The notes: generated from the sequence alone by a model not told the origin. A DNA stretch of 60,657 nucleotides from Chersky-806 sp036502405 (GCA_036502405.1 DASXYP010000108.1:1-60657), one strand, 5' to 3'; counted from the first letter of the stretch, positions 49,957-59,576 are shown. A program made the numbers and translations.

Positions 49957-51525
49957 CTAACGAGGCTGCCAGACCCCCGCGCCGTAGCTCGGGTCGCCGA
50001 CACCGTCGGCGAAGGCCGAGGTCGCCGCGGACGAGGACTCGATGCGCCAGTCGTTGCCGTCGATGCTCTGGTCGAACCAGGAGAACCCGATGATCTGGGG
50101 GTTCGCCTTGATCCCTTCGAACATGTCCTTGATCCAGGCCACCTTCTTCGGCCCGTTGTTGCCGGACTCGGTCGCACCCACCTCCGAGAGGAACACCGGC
50201 TTCTGCGCGATCGACTGGAACGCGGTGAGCGTCTGGCCGAACGTCTTGTCGAAGCCCGGCGTCTGTTCGACGTGGCGGAAGTAGCCGGTCATGCCCAGCC
50301 AGTCGACGTAGTCGTCGCCGGGGTACAGCTCGTGCAGATCGATGTTCGGGTACGGGTCGACGCGGCTCGGGCTCCAGATCCAGATCGCGTTGGTGGCGCC
50401 GTTGGCGGTGAAGATGTCGTGCACGTGGCGCCACGCCTGCACGTACTCGCCCGTGTGGTTCCCGTTGGACTGCTCGGACCACGGGTACCAGGGCCCGTTC
50501 ATCTCGTGCGCGAACCGGATCCCCACCGGCAGGCCGAGCTTGGCCACGTCCTGGGCATACTTCGTGATGTAGTCGTCGTGCTCCCCGTTGATGATCGACG
50601 CGAGCGTCAGGCCGTCGGTCTTCGGGGCGTCCTCGGTGTCGCCGCTCGCCTGCACGGTCGACCGCGGCTCCCACGTGATGACGGGGAGCATTTGGCGCCG
50701 CCACGTCGAGACGATCTTGTCGCTCGGGTAGTCGCGGTCCCACCCGGAGAAGAACATGAGCAGGTTCGGGCGCTTCTTGGCCGCGTTGACGAAGAGCTCG
50801 TAGTCCTTCCAGTCGAACGGCGCCTGCGGGGTCGAGACGCCGAAGTAGTTGAGGTCGGGCGAGAGGAGCTGTTGCATCGTCGGCGTGGTCGGCGGGGCCT
50901 CCGGCGCGGGCGGCTTCGGTGGCGGAGGCGGCTTGGCGCCCGCCGGAGTGGACGCCGGGCGGCCGGGGTCGACCGGGAGGAGCGAGCACGCGATGCCGTC
51001 GTCGTCGAGCGGGCCGACGGCGCCGTCGAGGCCGTACGGGTCCGCGAGGTTCTGGACGTACGCGGCCTGGGCGTCCTGCTGCCACTTGAAGTCGGTGCAC
51101 GTCGGCGCCCGGGGCACGGGCGGCGCGGTGATGTCCTTGACCAGGTCGGCGCTCGCGGCGGCGTTGGTCGCCGGCGCGCCGGGCGCGGTCGCGGGTGCCG
51201 CGACCGACTTGTAGACGGTGTGGTTGCGGTGCACGACGACGGTCTTCGTCTTCGTGATGGTCCGCGGCGGTCCGTCGAGCCGGTCGCGTCCGTTCGGACG
51301 CGCGTTCGCGCGCGCCTTGCGCTGCGCGGCGCGCCGGACGGCGGAGTCGGTCGTCGTCACGGGCACCGCGCCATGGGTCACGGACAGGTTGGCTGACGCG
51401 ATCTTCTGTGCGCGCGCCTCGGCTGCACGCAGCGCCGGAGACGGAGCCGCCGGCGACAGGTACACGAAGGCACCGATCGCGACGAGGAGGGCCGTCATCA
51501 GCGTGAGGATGCTGCGCTTAGCCAT
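49957..51525 (-). CDS. Secreted/anchored GH26-type glycoside hydrolase with an Excalibur-like domain
   Basis: 522 residues from ATG 51525, which overlaps the end of the glycosyltransferase gene by eight bases. N-terminal signal or membrane anchor (ILTLMTALLVAIGAFVYL). A linker with many alanines and prolines carries an Excalibur-type calcium-binding region: CTDFKWQQDAQAAYVQ and LDDDGIACSLLP. The catalytic domain spans about residues 230-520: acid/base Glu near 341 in RFAHEMNGPWYP and the nucleophile Glu near 448 in VFLSEVGATE, as in beta-mannanases and related GH26 enzymes. Coupling to the GT2 gene suggests that it trims or releases the polysaccharide made by that synthase. Confidence 0.87.
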   Translation of the reverse strand: MAKRSILTLMTALLVAIGAFVYLSPAAPSPALRAAEARAQKIASANLSVTHGAVPVTTTDSAVRRAAQRKARANARPNGRDRLDGPPRTITKTKTVVVHRNHTVYKSVAAPATAPGAPATNAAASADLVKDITAPPVPRAPTCTDFKWQQDAQAAYVQNLADPYGLDGAVGPLDDDGIACSLLPVDPGRPASTPAGAKPPPPPKPPAPEAPPTTPTMQQLLSPDLNYFGVSTPQAPFDWKDYELFVNAAKKRPNLLMFFSGWDRDYPSDKIVSTWRRQMLPVITWEPRSTVQASGDTEDAPKTDGLTLASIINGEHDDYITKYAQDVAKLGLPVGIRFAHEMNGPWYPWSEQSNGNHTGEYVQAWRHVHDIFTANGATNAIWIWSPSRVDPYPNIDLHELYPGDDYVDWLGMTGYFRHVEQTPGFDKTFGQTLTAFQSIAQKPVFLSEVGATESGNNGPKKVAWIKDMFEGIKANPQIIGFSWFDQSIDGNDWRIESSSAATSAFADGVGDPSYGAGVWQPR

Positions 51526-52906
51526 GGTAGGCGACCCCAATGAGAAGGAAGGCGAACGCGAGGACGTACGGGATGACGGCCCACGGGTTGGATCGTGTCT
51601 GCGTGTCCTTGCCGTCGAACGCATTGCGACGCGTCCCCCAACCGTCGTTCCTCGCCATGCGCATGAAGCCGTAGATGCGGATCGGCATGAGCATGAACGT
51701 GTTGAGGAACGTGAACGCCGGGAGGAGCCACAGGTCACGCGGCCGTTCGTCGAAGTGGCGGCTCTGGCGCACGTACGCGGAGATCCAGGTTGCGGTCAGC
51801 GTGAGGACCACGATGATCCCGGTGCCGACGACGGCGCCGTAGCCGAACGTGATGCCTTCGTAGAAGTTCACGTTCTCGCCGTCCATGACCCGCACGATGA
51901 AGCCGGTCGTCGCGGCCAGGAGCAGGAACGGCATCACGATGTCGGAGATGTAGAAGAGCGCGAGCATCGGCGCGTTCCGCATCATCCACGGGAGCATCCG
52001 CAGCGTGTTGTACTGGCTGCCCCGCGCCCAGCGGAGCTGCTGCTTCGCGAGCTTCTGCACTCCGACCGGCGCATCCGTGTAGACGAGGCTCGTGGACTGG
52101 TACACGGTCCGGTAGCCCTGCTTGAGGCACAGGTTGGTGAGCGTGCGGTCGTCGCTCACCTCGAGGAACACGCCGAGGAACCGGGCGTTGAGGAACTCGG
52201 GCATCGCGGACTCGAGGATCGAGCGCCGGAACGCGATCGTGCGGCCCGGGAGGCAGCCGACCTGGCCGAGGACGCTCATCGCGGGCATCGAGTACTGGAC
52301 CCGGATGCTCTCGAGCCAGTCCGCCCACCGGGTGAGGATGTTGCGGTCGTAGTCGACGATCCGCTGGTTCGTGGTGACGCCGCCGACCTTGCGGTTCGCG
52401 AACGGCTTCACCAGCTCGGTGAGCGTGCCCGGCGTCCAGAGCGTGTCGCTGTCGACGAGCACCGCGATGTCGCCCGTGCAGAGCTTCAGGCCCTCGTCGA
52501 TCGCGTTCCGCTTGCCCGGCACCGCGGTCCACACCCACTGGACGCCGGGATAGGTGTCGCACACGCGCTCGAGCTTCTCGTTGCGCGGCCCGTTGATCAC
52601 GACGATCGTCTGGTGCGGACGCTGCTCGGTGATGAGGTCGAGCACCTCGTGGAACAGCCCGACGGGCTCGTCGACGACCGGGATCACGACGGACGCCGTG
52701 GTCTCGTAGTCCTTGGTCCAGGGCCGGTAGCGACGCGACAGGGAGGCCTTCACGCACCAGAGACCCCACGTGACCAGGACCAGGATCGAGAACACGTAGA
52801 CGCGTCCTCCGTGCAACGTCTCGCGAAGCTGCAGGAAGAAGATGAACACTCGGAACTCCGCCTCGGTCCCCGGGTAGGTGGTGCGACTCCGCAGGGGGAC
52901 AGTCAC
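51518..52906 (-). CDS. Processive family 2 glycosyltransferase (hyaluronan/cellulose-synthase-like)
   Basis: 462 residues from GTG 52906; an upstream ATG at 53032 in the same frame is possible but would sit on the start of the divergent gene. Membrane helix at the N-terminus (GRVYVFSILVLVTWGLWCV). The GT-A domain shows VVIPVVDEPV, VPGKRNAIDEG, DxD-like VDSDTLW, LPGRTIAFRR, the catalytic EVSDDRTLTN, and Q-x-x-R-W in QQLRWARGSQYN. Four or more C-terminal membrane helices follow. All hallmarks of an inverting, processive polysaccharide synthase that extrudes its product. The sugar is unknown. Forms an overlapping pair with the GH26-type hydrolase. Confidence 0.9.
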   Translation of the reverse strand: MTVPLRSRTTYPGTEAEFRVFIFFLQLRETLHGGRVYVFSILVLVTWGLWCVKASLSRRYRPWTKDYETTASVVIPVVDEPVGLFHEVLDLITEQRPHQTIVVINGPRNEKLERVCDTYPGVQWVWTAVPGKRNAIDEGLKLCTGDIAVLVDSDTLWTPGTLTELVKPFANRKVGGVTTNQRIVDYDRNILTRWADWLESIRVQYSMPAMSVLGQVGCLPGRTIAFRRSILESAMPEFLNARFLGVFLEVSDDRTLTNLCLKQGYRTVYQSTSLVYTDAPVGVQKLAKQQLRWARGSQYNTLRMLPWMMRNAPMLALFYISDIVMPFLLLAATTGFIVRVMDGENVNFYEGITFGYGAVVGTGIIVVLTLTATWISAYVRQSRHFDERPRDLWLLPAFTFLNTFMLMPIRIYGFMRMARNDGWGTRRNAFDGKDTQTRSNPWAVIPYVLAFAFLLIGVAYHG

Positions 52907-53030
52907 TGGTTTCGGCAGAACGGCTCGCGTTTCTTGAACCTTCTCGACCGATTTCGGTGCCGGCTGGCTCGAGATGGTCGCGATCGCGCGGGGAGCCCTC
53001 GGGAGGCATGTGTGAAGATCGGCGCCCTCC

Positions 53031-54260
53031 ATGTCGATCACGAGCTCTGTGGAACGCCGCGCGCTCGTCGCTCTCGGGTTGCTGGTCGCCGTTGTGGCGT
53101 CGGTCACCTGCGCCGCGCCGGCCGGCACTGCGACCGCCGCGCCGGGTGCGAGCGCGCCCGCGGCCGCCTCCAGGGTCGTCACGGACCCGTCAGCGCGGGT
53201 CGCGACGCTGGCGGCCCTCGTCGCCCGGCGCAACGAGGCGGTCGCCGCCGCCACGGCCCGGCGCGACGCGGTGCAGTCGCGCCTCGACGAGGCGCAAGGG
53301 CTCGCGGACGCCGCCCGCGCCCGGACGGACCAGCTCTCGCAGCTCGCCGCCCAGGCCGCCGCCCGGTTCGCGAGCTCGCGGGCGCGCCTCTCGCGCTTCG
53401 CCGCCGCCGCGTATCGCGATGGTCCGTCGGTGACCCCCTTGTCCCAGCTGCTGGCGTCGGGGACGGCGGGCGACGTCACCTACCGCCAGGAGCTCGTGCG
53501 CCGCGTCGGGGTCCGCCAGCGCGATCTGGTGGACGAGGCCAAGCACGACCAGGCCACCGCGACTGCGGCGGCCGAGCTGGCGCGCCGGGAGCGCGACCGC
53601 CTGGTCACCCTCGCGGTCAACCTGCAACAGGAGCTGCCGCAGCGCGAGCAGGCTGTCACGGCCGCGGTGGCGAGCCGCGACGAGGCGCAGTTCTGGACCG
53701 CGCGGTGGGAGGCGATCCTCGCCGGCCCCGCGACGCCGATCCTCGGGCCGGCCCGGCTCAGCGCCGAGGAGATGACGGCGTGGTTCGACGGCACCCACCA
53801 CCACGCGCACACGACGGTGCCGATCGCGACGCTCGCGCAGTACTACATCGAGGAGGGCGCGGCGGTCGGCGTCCGCAGCGACATCGCGTTCGCGCAGTCG
53901 ATGCTCGAGACCGGCGGCTTCTCGTTCCCCGCCGGCGGGCAGGTGCTCGGCACCGACAACAACTTCGCCGGCATGGGCGCGTGCGACAGCTGCGCGACCG
54001 GCAACCGGTTCCCTGACGCCCGGACCGGCGTGCGCGCCCAGCTCCAGCAGCTGCGCGTCTACGCGGACGCGCACCTGACGAACGCCGAGCTGAACCCGCC
54101 CGCGGTGAACCCCAAGCTCGACCATCACTTCCTGAAGGGGACGGTCACGACCTGGGCCGGTCTCACCCACACCTGGGCGACCGCGGACACCTACGGCGAC
54201 CGGATCCTCGGGATCTACGAGCAGATCCTCGGCTGGCTGACGGACCGCGCCAAGATCTGA
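53031..54260 (+). CDS. Secreted coiled-coil protein with a glucosaminidase domain
   Basis: 409 residues from ATG 53031. Signal peptide (ALVALGLLVAVVASVTCAAPAG), then a long alanine/arginine-rich coiled coil (about 55-225), then a mannosyl-glycoprotein endo-beta-N-acetylglucosaminidase-type domain (about 245-405). That domain contains VPIATLAQYYIEEGAAVGVRSD, AFAQSMLETGGFSF with the candidate catalytic glutamate, NNFAGMGACDSC and the final WGLTHTWATADTYGDRIL-like end. It probably cleaves peptidoglycan glycan strands; the coiled coil recalls FtsEX- or NlpD-type activator regions. Divergent from the glycosyltransferase gene. The region 52907-53030 holds AT-richer DNA likely to include both promoters. 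Confidence 0.87.
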   Translation: MSITSSVERRALVALGLLVAVVASVTCAAPAGTATAAPGASAPAAASRVVTDPSARVATLAALVARRNEAVAAATARRDAVQSRLDEAQGLADAARARTDQLSQLAAQAAARFASSRARLSRFAAAAYRDGPSVTPLSQLLASGTAGDVTYRQELVRRVGVRQRDLVDEAKHDQATATAAAELARRERDRLVTLAVNLQQELPQREQAVTAAVASRDEAQFWTARWEAILAGPATPILGPARLSAEEMTAWFDGTHHHAHTTVPIATLAQYYIEEGAAVGVRSDIAFAQSMLETGGFSFPAGGQVLGTDNNFAGMGACDSCATGNRFPDARTGVRAQLQQLRVYADAHLTNAELNPPAVNPKLDHHFLKGTVTTWAGLTHTWATADTYGDRILGIYEQILGWLTDRAKI

Positions 54261-54276
54261 CGCCCCGACGAGGCGC

Positions 54277-54282
54277 TACCGT
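54277..54282 (+). promoter_or_regulatory. -10 box, leaderless promoter of the amidohydrolase
   Basis: TACCGT, seven bases before ATG 54290; same arrangement as at 22668. Confidence 0.55.
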
Positions 54283-54289
54283 CGGTGCC

Positions 54290-55480
54290 ATGGCGACGAC
54301 TTCTGTGGACTTCCAGCTCTTCGACGCGGACAACCACTACTACGAGGCGACGGACGCCTTCACCCGGCATCTCGACCCGGCGCTGGCGAAGCGCACGATG
54401 CAGTGGGCCGAGATCAACGGCAAGCAACGCCTCCTCGTCGGTGGGCGGGTCAACCGCTTCATCCCGAACCCCACGTTCGACCCGGTCGCGCGGCCGGGCT
54501 CGCTCGACGAGTACTTCCGGGGCCAGAAGGCGGGCGACGACATCCGGGCCGCGTTCGGCGACCTCGAGCCGATCAGCCCCGCGTACCGCGAGCCGGCGGC
54601 GCGGCTCGCGGTGATGGACGAGCAGGGGGTCGAAGGCTGCTTCCTCTTCCCGACGCTCGGCGTCGGCATGGAGCAGCCCCTCGTGCACGACCCGGACGCC
54701 GCCCACAGCGCGTTCCACGCGTTCAACCAGTGGCTGCTCGACGACTGGACCTTCGACTACGAGGGCAGGATCTTCGGAGCGCCGTACTTCACCCTGCTCG
54801 ACCCTGATGCCGCGGTGCGTGAGCTCGACTGGGTGCTGGCCAACGGCGCGAAGGTCATCGTCATGCGCGCCGGACCGGTGCAGGCGCCGACCGGGTTCCG
54901 CTCACCGGGCGACCCGGTGTACGACCCGTTCTGGGCCCGCGTCGCGGAGTCCGGCATCGTCGCGGCGTACCACTCGGGTGAGAGCGGCTACGACCGCTAC
55001 GCCGCGGAGTGGGGCGAGAGCAGCGAGATGGAGGCGTTCCGCCACAACCCCTTCAAGATCATCACGTCGGCCGACCGCCCGATCTACGACACGATGGCCG
55101 CGCTCGTGTGCCACGGCGTCTTCGCCCGTCACCCGAACGTGCGCGTGGCGACGATCGAGAGCGGCAGCGAGTGGGCGCCGTTGCTCGTCAAGAAGATGAA
55201 GAAGTCCTACGCCCAGGCTCCGAACGCGTTTCCCGGGGGCGACCCCGTGCAGGACCTGCGCGACCACGTCTGGGTCTCGCCGTACTACGAGGACGACCTG
55301 ATCGGCCTGCGGGAGGCGATCGGCGCCGAGCGGATCCTGTTCGGCTCCGACTACCCGCACGCCGAGGGGCTGGCCGATCCGGTGAGCTTCGTGAAGGACC
55401 TCGACGGGTTCTCCGACGACGAGGTCCGGCTCATCATGCGGGAGAACGCGCTGGAGCTGTCCCGACCCCGCCCGCACTGA
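54290..55480 (+). CDS. Amidohydrolase 2 (ACMSD-like) family protein
   Basis: 396 residues from ATG 54290. Metal-dependent TIM-barrel features: N-terminal LFDADNHYYEA (an Asn-His where many have H-x-H), RAGPVQ near the centre, VAAYHSGESGY with a metal histidine, VATIESGSEWAP, and FGSDYPHAEGLADP with the catalytic aspartate. These hydrolases and decarboxylases act on aromatic or amide compounds. The first metal motif deviates from H-x-H, so metal content may differ. The 3' end overlaps the convergent membrane phosphatase-like gene by 47 bases. Unknown substrate; not in an operon. Confidence 0.88.
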   Translation: MATTSVDFQLFDADNHYYEATDAFTRHLDPALAKRTMQWAEINGKQRLLVGGRVNRFIPNPTFDPVARPGSLDEYFRGQKAGDDIRAAFGDLEPISPAYREPAARLAVMDEQGVEGCFLFPTLGVGMEQPLVHDPDAAHSAFHAFNQWLLDDWTFDYEGRIFGAPYFTLLDPDAAVRELDWVLANGAKVIVMRAGPVQAPTGFRSPGDPVYDPFWARVAESGIVAAYHSGESGYDRYAAEWGESSEMEAFRHNPFKIITSADRPIYDTMAALVCHGVFARHPNVRVATIESGSEWAPLLVKKMKKSYAQAPNAFPGGDPVQDLRDHVWVSPYYEDDLIGLREAIGAERILFGSDYPHAEGLADPVSFVKDLDGFSDDEVRLIMRENALELSRPRPH

Positions 55481-57812
55481 CCTCGGGCGCTGGCTCGGCG
55501 GTCACCGGTTCCGGCTCCGTCTCCGGGGGCACCAGCTCGCGACAGGCCAGCACCACGAGCGTGGGGACGAGCACCGCGAGCATCATCCCCATCACCTGGA
55601 CGCCCGAGTCGTTGAGCACGGTGCCGAGCACGGCGAGCACGGCGAACGCGACGAGCATCGGCTTCAGCACCGGCACCGCGACGGCGAGCACCCGAAGCCG
55701 GTCGGTGCGCCACGCGACGTAGGCGAGCGAGCCGACGATGCCCAGCACGAGCAGCACCCAGCCGGTGTTGTGGAAGGTCTGGAGCATCAGCGAGAGCTTC
55801 CGGCCGACGACGGTCGTGAAGCCCGAGACGCCCTCGTCGCCGACCTTCTGGAAGAAGCGCCCGACGTGGGTCTGCTTGTCGGACGGGCGGGTCAGGTCGA
55901 TGAGCCCGACGATCAGCCCCGCGCCGACCAGCACCGCGGCGAGCAGCGCGACGGCCTTCACGGTGATCCGACGGCCGTAGAGCAGCAGCCCGAGCAGGAG
56001 GTATGCGGGTGCCGCGGAGATGGCGCCGCCGAAGTCCTGGCCGAAGAACGGGGCGCCGACGACCACCACCGTCAGGGTGAGGAACGCGACCGCGGCCCGC
56101 CGCCCGCCCGGAGGCGCCACACGCCAGGCGAGCAGCGCCGCGAACAGCAGCGCGGACGCGCAGAGCTGCGCGGAGCCCGGGTTCCCGAGCCCGGCGAGCC
56201 GGATCCCGATCGTCGGCGTGTACCCGAACACCGTGTTGAACTCGAGCCGGGTCCCGGTGAGCGCGTCGAGCAGGTGGAGCAGCGCCATCCCACCCAGTCC
56301 GAGCAGGAGCGCGTCCGCCGGGTGGCGGCGACCGAACGTGCGACAGACGAGCCCGTACACCAGCGCGAAGAGCAGCAGGAACAGCCAGTAGGAACCCTTC
56401 GACCACTTGTAGAAGGGCAGCAGCCCCGCGACGAACGTGCCGACGAGGAAGCCGAGGACGGCGAGCGCGGCCAGCTCGAGGACCTCGGTGACGCCGACGA
56501 GCCGGCGCCGGAAGACGATCAGTGCCGCCGCCGCGAGCAACAGGGTCAGGATCACGAGCGCCGCGGTCGCCTTGCCGATCATCGTGTCGCGGAAGACCGC
56601 GGCGCGGTTGGCGCGGATGAGCGTCTTCACGCGCGCCGGGTAGGGGGTGGAGCTCGCGTCGACGTCGAACGGCCGGCCCTCCATCTCCTCGGGTCGGTTG
56701 ATGCCCAGGAGCTTCAGCACCGTGGGTGCGATGTCGACGATCTGGACGAACCCCTGTCGGCGCGTCGTGCCGGTCTCGAGGAACCCGGGCGCGACGCCCG
56801 GACCGCGCAGGGCGGCGACCGTGACCTCCCGCCGCAGCGAGCTGTGGTACGGGCCGACGACGAGCACCGCGTCGTGGGCCGGGTCGACGTGCCGCAGCAG
56901 CCGGCCGACGAGCCGGTCGGTCGAACGCAGGGCCGCGCGGCGCATTGCGGCGCGCTGGTGGGCGCTGGCGAGCGGGCGGTACGCGTTCGCACGCGCGAGG
57001 TCCGACGCTTCGACGAGCACGACGCTGCGGGCGCGCGAGTCCCACGCCTGGGTGAACGACCGCATGACGGCGTTCCGATCGAGCCGCAGGCCGAACGGTG
57101 CGGCGGGGTCGCGCATGAGCAACCCGTCGTCGACGCGTCCCGCGGGGACGCGCCCGGTCGGGTCCATCATCGCCAGCGCGGCCTCGCGGTGGAAGGCGTC
57201 CGCGGCGGGCTCGAGCTCGTCCTCGTCGGCGTTGGCGACGACGCCACGTCCGACGCCGGACTCGGTGAGGGTCTTGCCCAGCGTCCCCGCGACTGCGTCG
57301 TAGGGCAGGCCGTCGTTCGCGTCGTTGATCGACGGGATCGAGAGGACGCCGATGTCCTCGCGCAGCGGCACGCCGGTACGGCGCTGGAAGACGTCGGCCG
57401 CGGAGCTGTTGCCGAACCGCTCGTGGGGCTCGAGGTTCTGCCCCGCCGTCGCGGACCCGACCGCTCGCGCGCCGGCACCGAGCGCCGCGTACCCGTCGGC
57501 CGGGCTGGTGCGCTGGCGCACCGAGCGCGTCGCCAGGTCCGCGATCGCGGAGGCGGCGAAGAGGCGCTGGAGGTTGGGGAGGTGGGGGGCGGTGACGTCC
57601 GCCCAGGACACCGCGGGGAGCGCGATCTCGAGCACTCGGCGCACCGGTGGCGTGGTCGCCTCGGTGCGGCCGCCCGTCGCGACGTGGTCCGGGGGAGGGG
57701 TGGACGTCCCCGGGGTCTCGGCCGACGCGGTCTCGGCGGTCGAGACCAGGAGTGCCAGCACGATCAGGCCGGCGCCGGCACGGACGAAGCTCCTCATCTG
57801 GTGGGGGATCAT
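55434..57812 (-). CDS. Alkaline phosphatase/sulfatase-like membrane protein
   Basis: 792 residues from ATG 57812 (ATG 57797 possible). Signal peptide or first helix (RAGAGLIVLALLVSTAETASA), then an extracytoplasmic domain of about 360 residues. This has ALPAVSWADVTAPHLPNLQRLF, QRTSPADGYAALGAGARA, DAVLVVGPYHSSLRREVTVAALRGPG, and FVQIVDIAPTVLKLLGI, the late motif of phosphatase/sulfatase-like proteins. The C-terminal 400 residues hold about ten membrane helices. A full set of metal ligands is not evident from sequence, so activity is uncertain. The layout suggests a lipid- or polymer-modifying enzyme of the cell envelope. Divergent from a GT-C-type glycosyltransferase. Confidence 0.82.
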   Translation of the reverse strand: MIPHQMRSFVRAGAGLIVLALLVSTAETASAETPGTSTPPPDHVATGGRTEATTPPVRRVLEIALPAVSWADVTAPHLPNLQRLFAASAIADLATRSVRQRTSPADGYAALGAGARAVGSATAGQNLEPHERFGNSSAADVFQRRTGVPLREDIGVLSIPSINDANDGLPYDAVAGTLGKTLTESGVGRGVVANADEDELEPAADAFHREAALAMMDPTGRVPAGRVDDGLLMRDPAAPFGLRLDRNAVMRSFTQAWDSRARSVVLVEASDLARANAYRPLASAHQRAAMRRAALRSTDRLVGRLLRHVDPAHDAVLVVGPYHSSLRREVTVAALRGPGVAPGFLETGTTRRQGFVQIVDIAPTVLKLLGINRPEEMEGRPFDVDASSTPYPARVKTLIRANRAAVFRDTMIGKATAALVILTLLLAAAALIVFRRRLVGVTEVLELAALAVLGFLVGTFVAGLLPFYKWSKGSYWLFLLLFALVYGLVCRTFGRRHPADALLLGLGGMALLHLLDALTGTRLEFNTVFGYTPTIGIRLAGLGNPGSAQLCASALLFAALLAWRVAPPGGRRAAVAFLTLTVVVVGAPFFGQDFGGAISAAPAYLLLGLLLYGRRITVKAVALLAAVLVGAGLIVGLIDLTRPSDKQTHVGRFFQKVGDEGVSGFTTVVGRKLSLMLQTFHNTGWVLLVLGIVGSLAYVAWRTDRLRVLAVAVPVLKPMLVAFAVLAVLGTVLNDSGVQVMGMMLAVLVPTLVVLACRELVPPETEPEPVTAEPAPEVSAGGVGTAPARSPA

Positions 57813-57925
57813 GCCACCCGGACCTCCCGGCGCCCCGGCACCGGGGCGGGGAACCGGGCCCGGCGATGCTGCGTTGTCCGGGGTGTCCGGGCCAGAATGG
57901 GGCTCCGTCTTCCGAAGGCTCGCCG

Positions 57926-59518
57926 GTGGCCATCGATCTCGCGTTCGACGAAGCAGGCGCCGGCGTCCCCGCGCCGGCCGACCCGTCCACGGCGCTCCCC
58001 GCGCCTGCCCCCCGCTCGCGGCTCCGCTCCGCGAAGACGTGGCGGATGTTCGCCGTGCTCCTGTTGCTGACCGTCGGGCTCCGGCTCCCCGCGTTCTTCG
58101 TCCAGGTCTTCAACTCCGACGAGACGTTCCTCGCCACCCAGGCCGAGGTGATCAACGAGGGCGGCCGGCTCTACGAGGACGCGACCGACCGCAAGCCCCC
58201 GCTGGTCCCGTACCTCTACGCCGCGACCTTCAGCATCCTGTCCACGAGCGCGCTCTGGTCGGTGCGCGTGGTCGCGATGCTCGCCGTCGCGCTGACCGCG
58301 CTCCTCCTCGCGCTCGAGGCCAGACGCCGGTACGGGGACAAGGCCGGTTGGCTCGCCGGAATCCTGTTCATCCTCGCGTCGGTTGCCTTCGCTCCCCAGG
58401 ACGGCCAGGCCGCGAACTTCGAGGTGTTCATGCTGCCCGCGATGACCGCGGCGGTCGTGTTGGCCGCGCGGGACCGCCCGCGATCAGCCGGCGTCGCGGT
58501 CGCGATCGCGACGCTCGCGAAGCAGACCGGCGCGGCGACCCTTCTCCCCGTCCTCTACCTGGTGTGGCGGGCCCGCGGTCGGCGCGGGATCGGCGGCGCG
58601 GCCGTCGGCTTCACGATCCCGATCGCGATCGTCGCGCTGCTCGTGGGCCCGGGTGAGCTGCTCTTCTGGACCGTCCTCGGGAACGGGTCGTACTTCGGCC
58701 TGGGCTCGGCGTCCGCGTACGTCCTCGGGTTGTTCGCGGTGATGACGCTCGCGTTCATCGGCTCCAACCTCGCGATCGTATGGTCGTTGCCGCGCGCGTG
58801 GCGCACCCGGAAGGTCCCGTCGACGGCGAGGGTCGACGGCGGGCTGCCCTCCGACGGCTTCGCCGGAGCCGATACCGACCTCTGGATCTGGCTCCTGTCA
58901 GCCGCGCTCTCGGTCGCGGTCGGGTTCCGGTTCTTCGGGCACTACTACCTGCAGCTGCTGCCCCCGCTGTGCCTGCTCAGCGCGGGCGTGCTCGTGACCC
59001 GTGGGCCACGGCTCCTCAGGGCCACGGTCGTGTTCGCGTCGGTCTCCGCGCTGTCGTTCTCACTGCTCGGCTTCTGGGTCCGCCCGTGGGGGGACAACCC
59101 GAAGTACCAGATGGTGAGCCACTACCTCGACACGCACACCTCGGTGTCGGACCACATCTTCGTCTGGGGCCACATGCCGGAGATCTACTGGGCGTCCGAC
59201 CGGCGGCCCGCGAGCCGCTTCATCACCAACGGCTTCATCGTGGGGGACTGGGGCAGCCGGCCCGCCGGTGACATCTCGACCAACGTGCCGACGCCGGGCG
59301 CGTTGGCCCAGACGATGGACGACCTGCGCGCGCACCCGCCGAAGTACGTGCTCGACACGTCGTCCGCCGCGTTCCGGGGCTCGCAGTACTACCCGATGTC
59401 CAAGTACCCGGGGCTCCGTCGTTACGTCGACACGCGCTACGAGTACATCGAGACCATCGACGGCATCGCGATCTACCGTGTTGCCCGTCACCCCGACCGG
59501 GCCCTCAACCGCAGCTGA
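57926..59518 (+). CDS. GT-C-type (PMT/ArnT-like) membrane glycosyltransferase
   Basis: 530 residues from GTG 57926, with GAAGG eight bases before it. Multi-spanning membrane protein with the GT-C hallmark near the first helix: FFVQVFNSDETFLATQAEVI, where an acidic pair follows the first loop. DRKPPLVPYLYAATF is the second typical segment. About ten membrane helices follow, and a C-terminal soluble part (WGHMPEIYWASDRRPASRF). It resembles dolichyl/polyprenyl-phosphate sugar mannosyl or arabinosyl transferases that glycosylate surface molecules. Divergent from the phosphatase-like membrane protein; the two may act in the same envelope pathway. Confidence 0.88.
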   Translation: MAIDLAFDEAGAGVPAPADPSTALPAPAPRSRLRSAKTWRMFAVLLLLTVGLRLPAFFVQVFNSDETFLATQAEVINEGGRLYEDATDRKPPLVPYLYAATFSILSTSALWSVRVVAMLAVALTALLLALEARRRYGDKAGWLAGILFILASVAFAPQDGQAANFEVFMLPAMTAAVVLAARDRPRSAGVAVAIATLAKQTGAATLLPVLYLVWRARGRRGIGGAAVGFTIPIAIVALLVGPGELLFWTVLGNGSYFGLGSASAYVLGLFAVMTLAFIGSNLAIVWSLPRAWRTRKVPSTARVDGGLPSDGFAGADTDLWIWLLSAALSVAVGFRFFGHYYLQLLPPLCLLSAGVLVTRGPRLLRATVVFASVSALSFSLLGFWVRPWGDNPKYQMVSHYLDTHTSVSDHIFVWGHMPEIYWASDRRPASRFITNGFIVGDWGSRPAGDISTNVPTPGALAQTMDDLRAHPPKYVLDTSSAAFRGSQYYPMSKYPGLRRYVDTRYEYIETIDGIAIYRVARHPDRALNRS

Positions 59519-59538
59519 CTCCTTCCCTCACCTGTTCT

Positions 59539-59576
59539 GGCGTCGGCCGGGACCCGTATGGGTCCCGAGCGACGCC
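59539..59576. terminator. Bidirectional terminator hairpin between GT-C and SDR genes
   Basis: GGGACCC (59549-59555), loop GTAT, GGGTCCC (59560-59566), flanked by GGCGTCG (59539-59545) and CGACGCC (59570-59576). It lies 20 bases after the glycosyltransferase stop and 16 before the convergent SDR stop. Confidence 0.7.
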
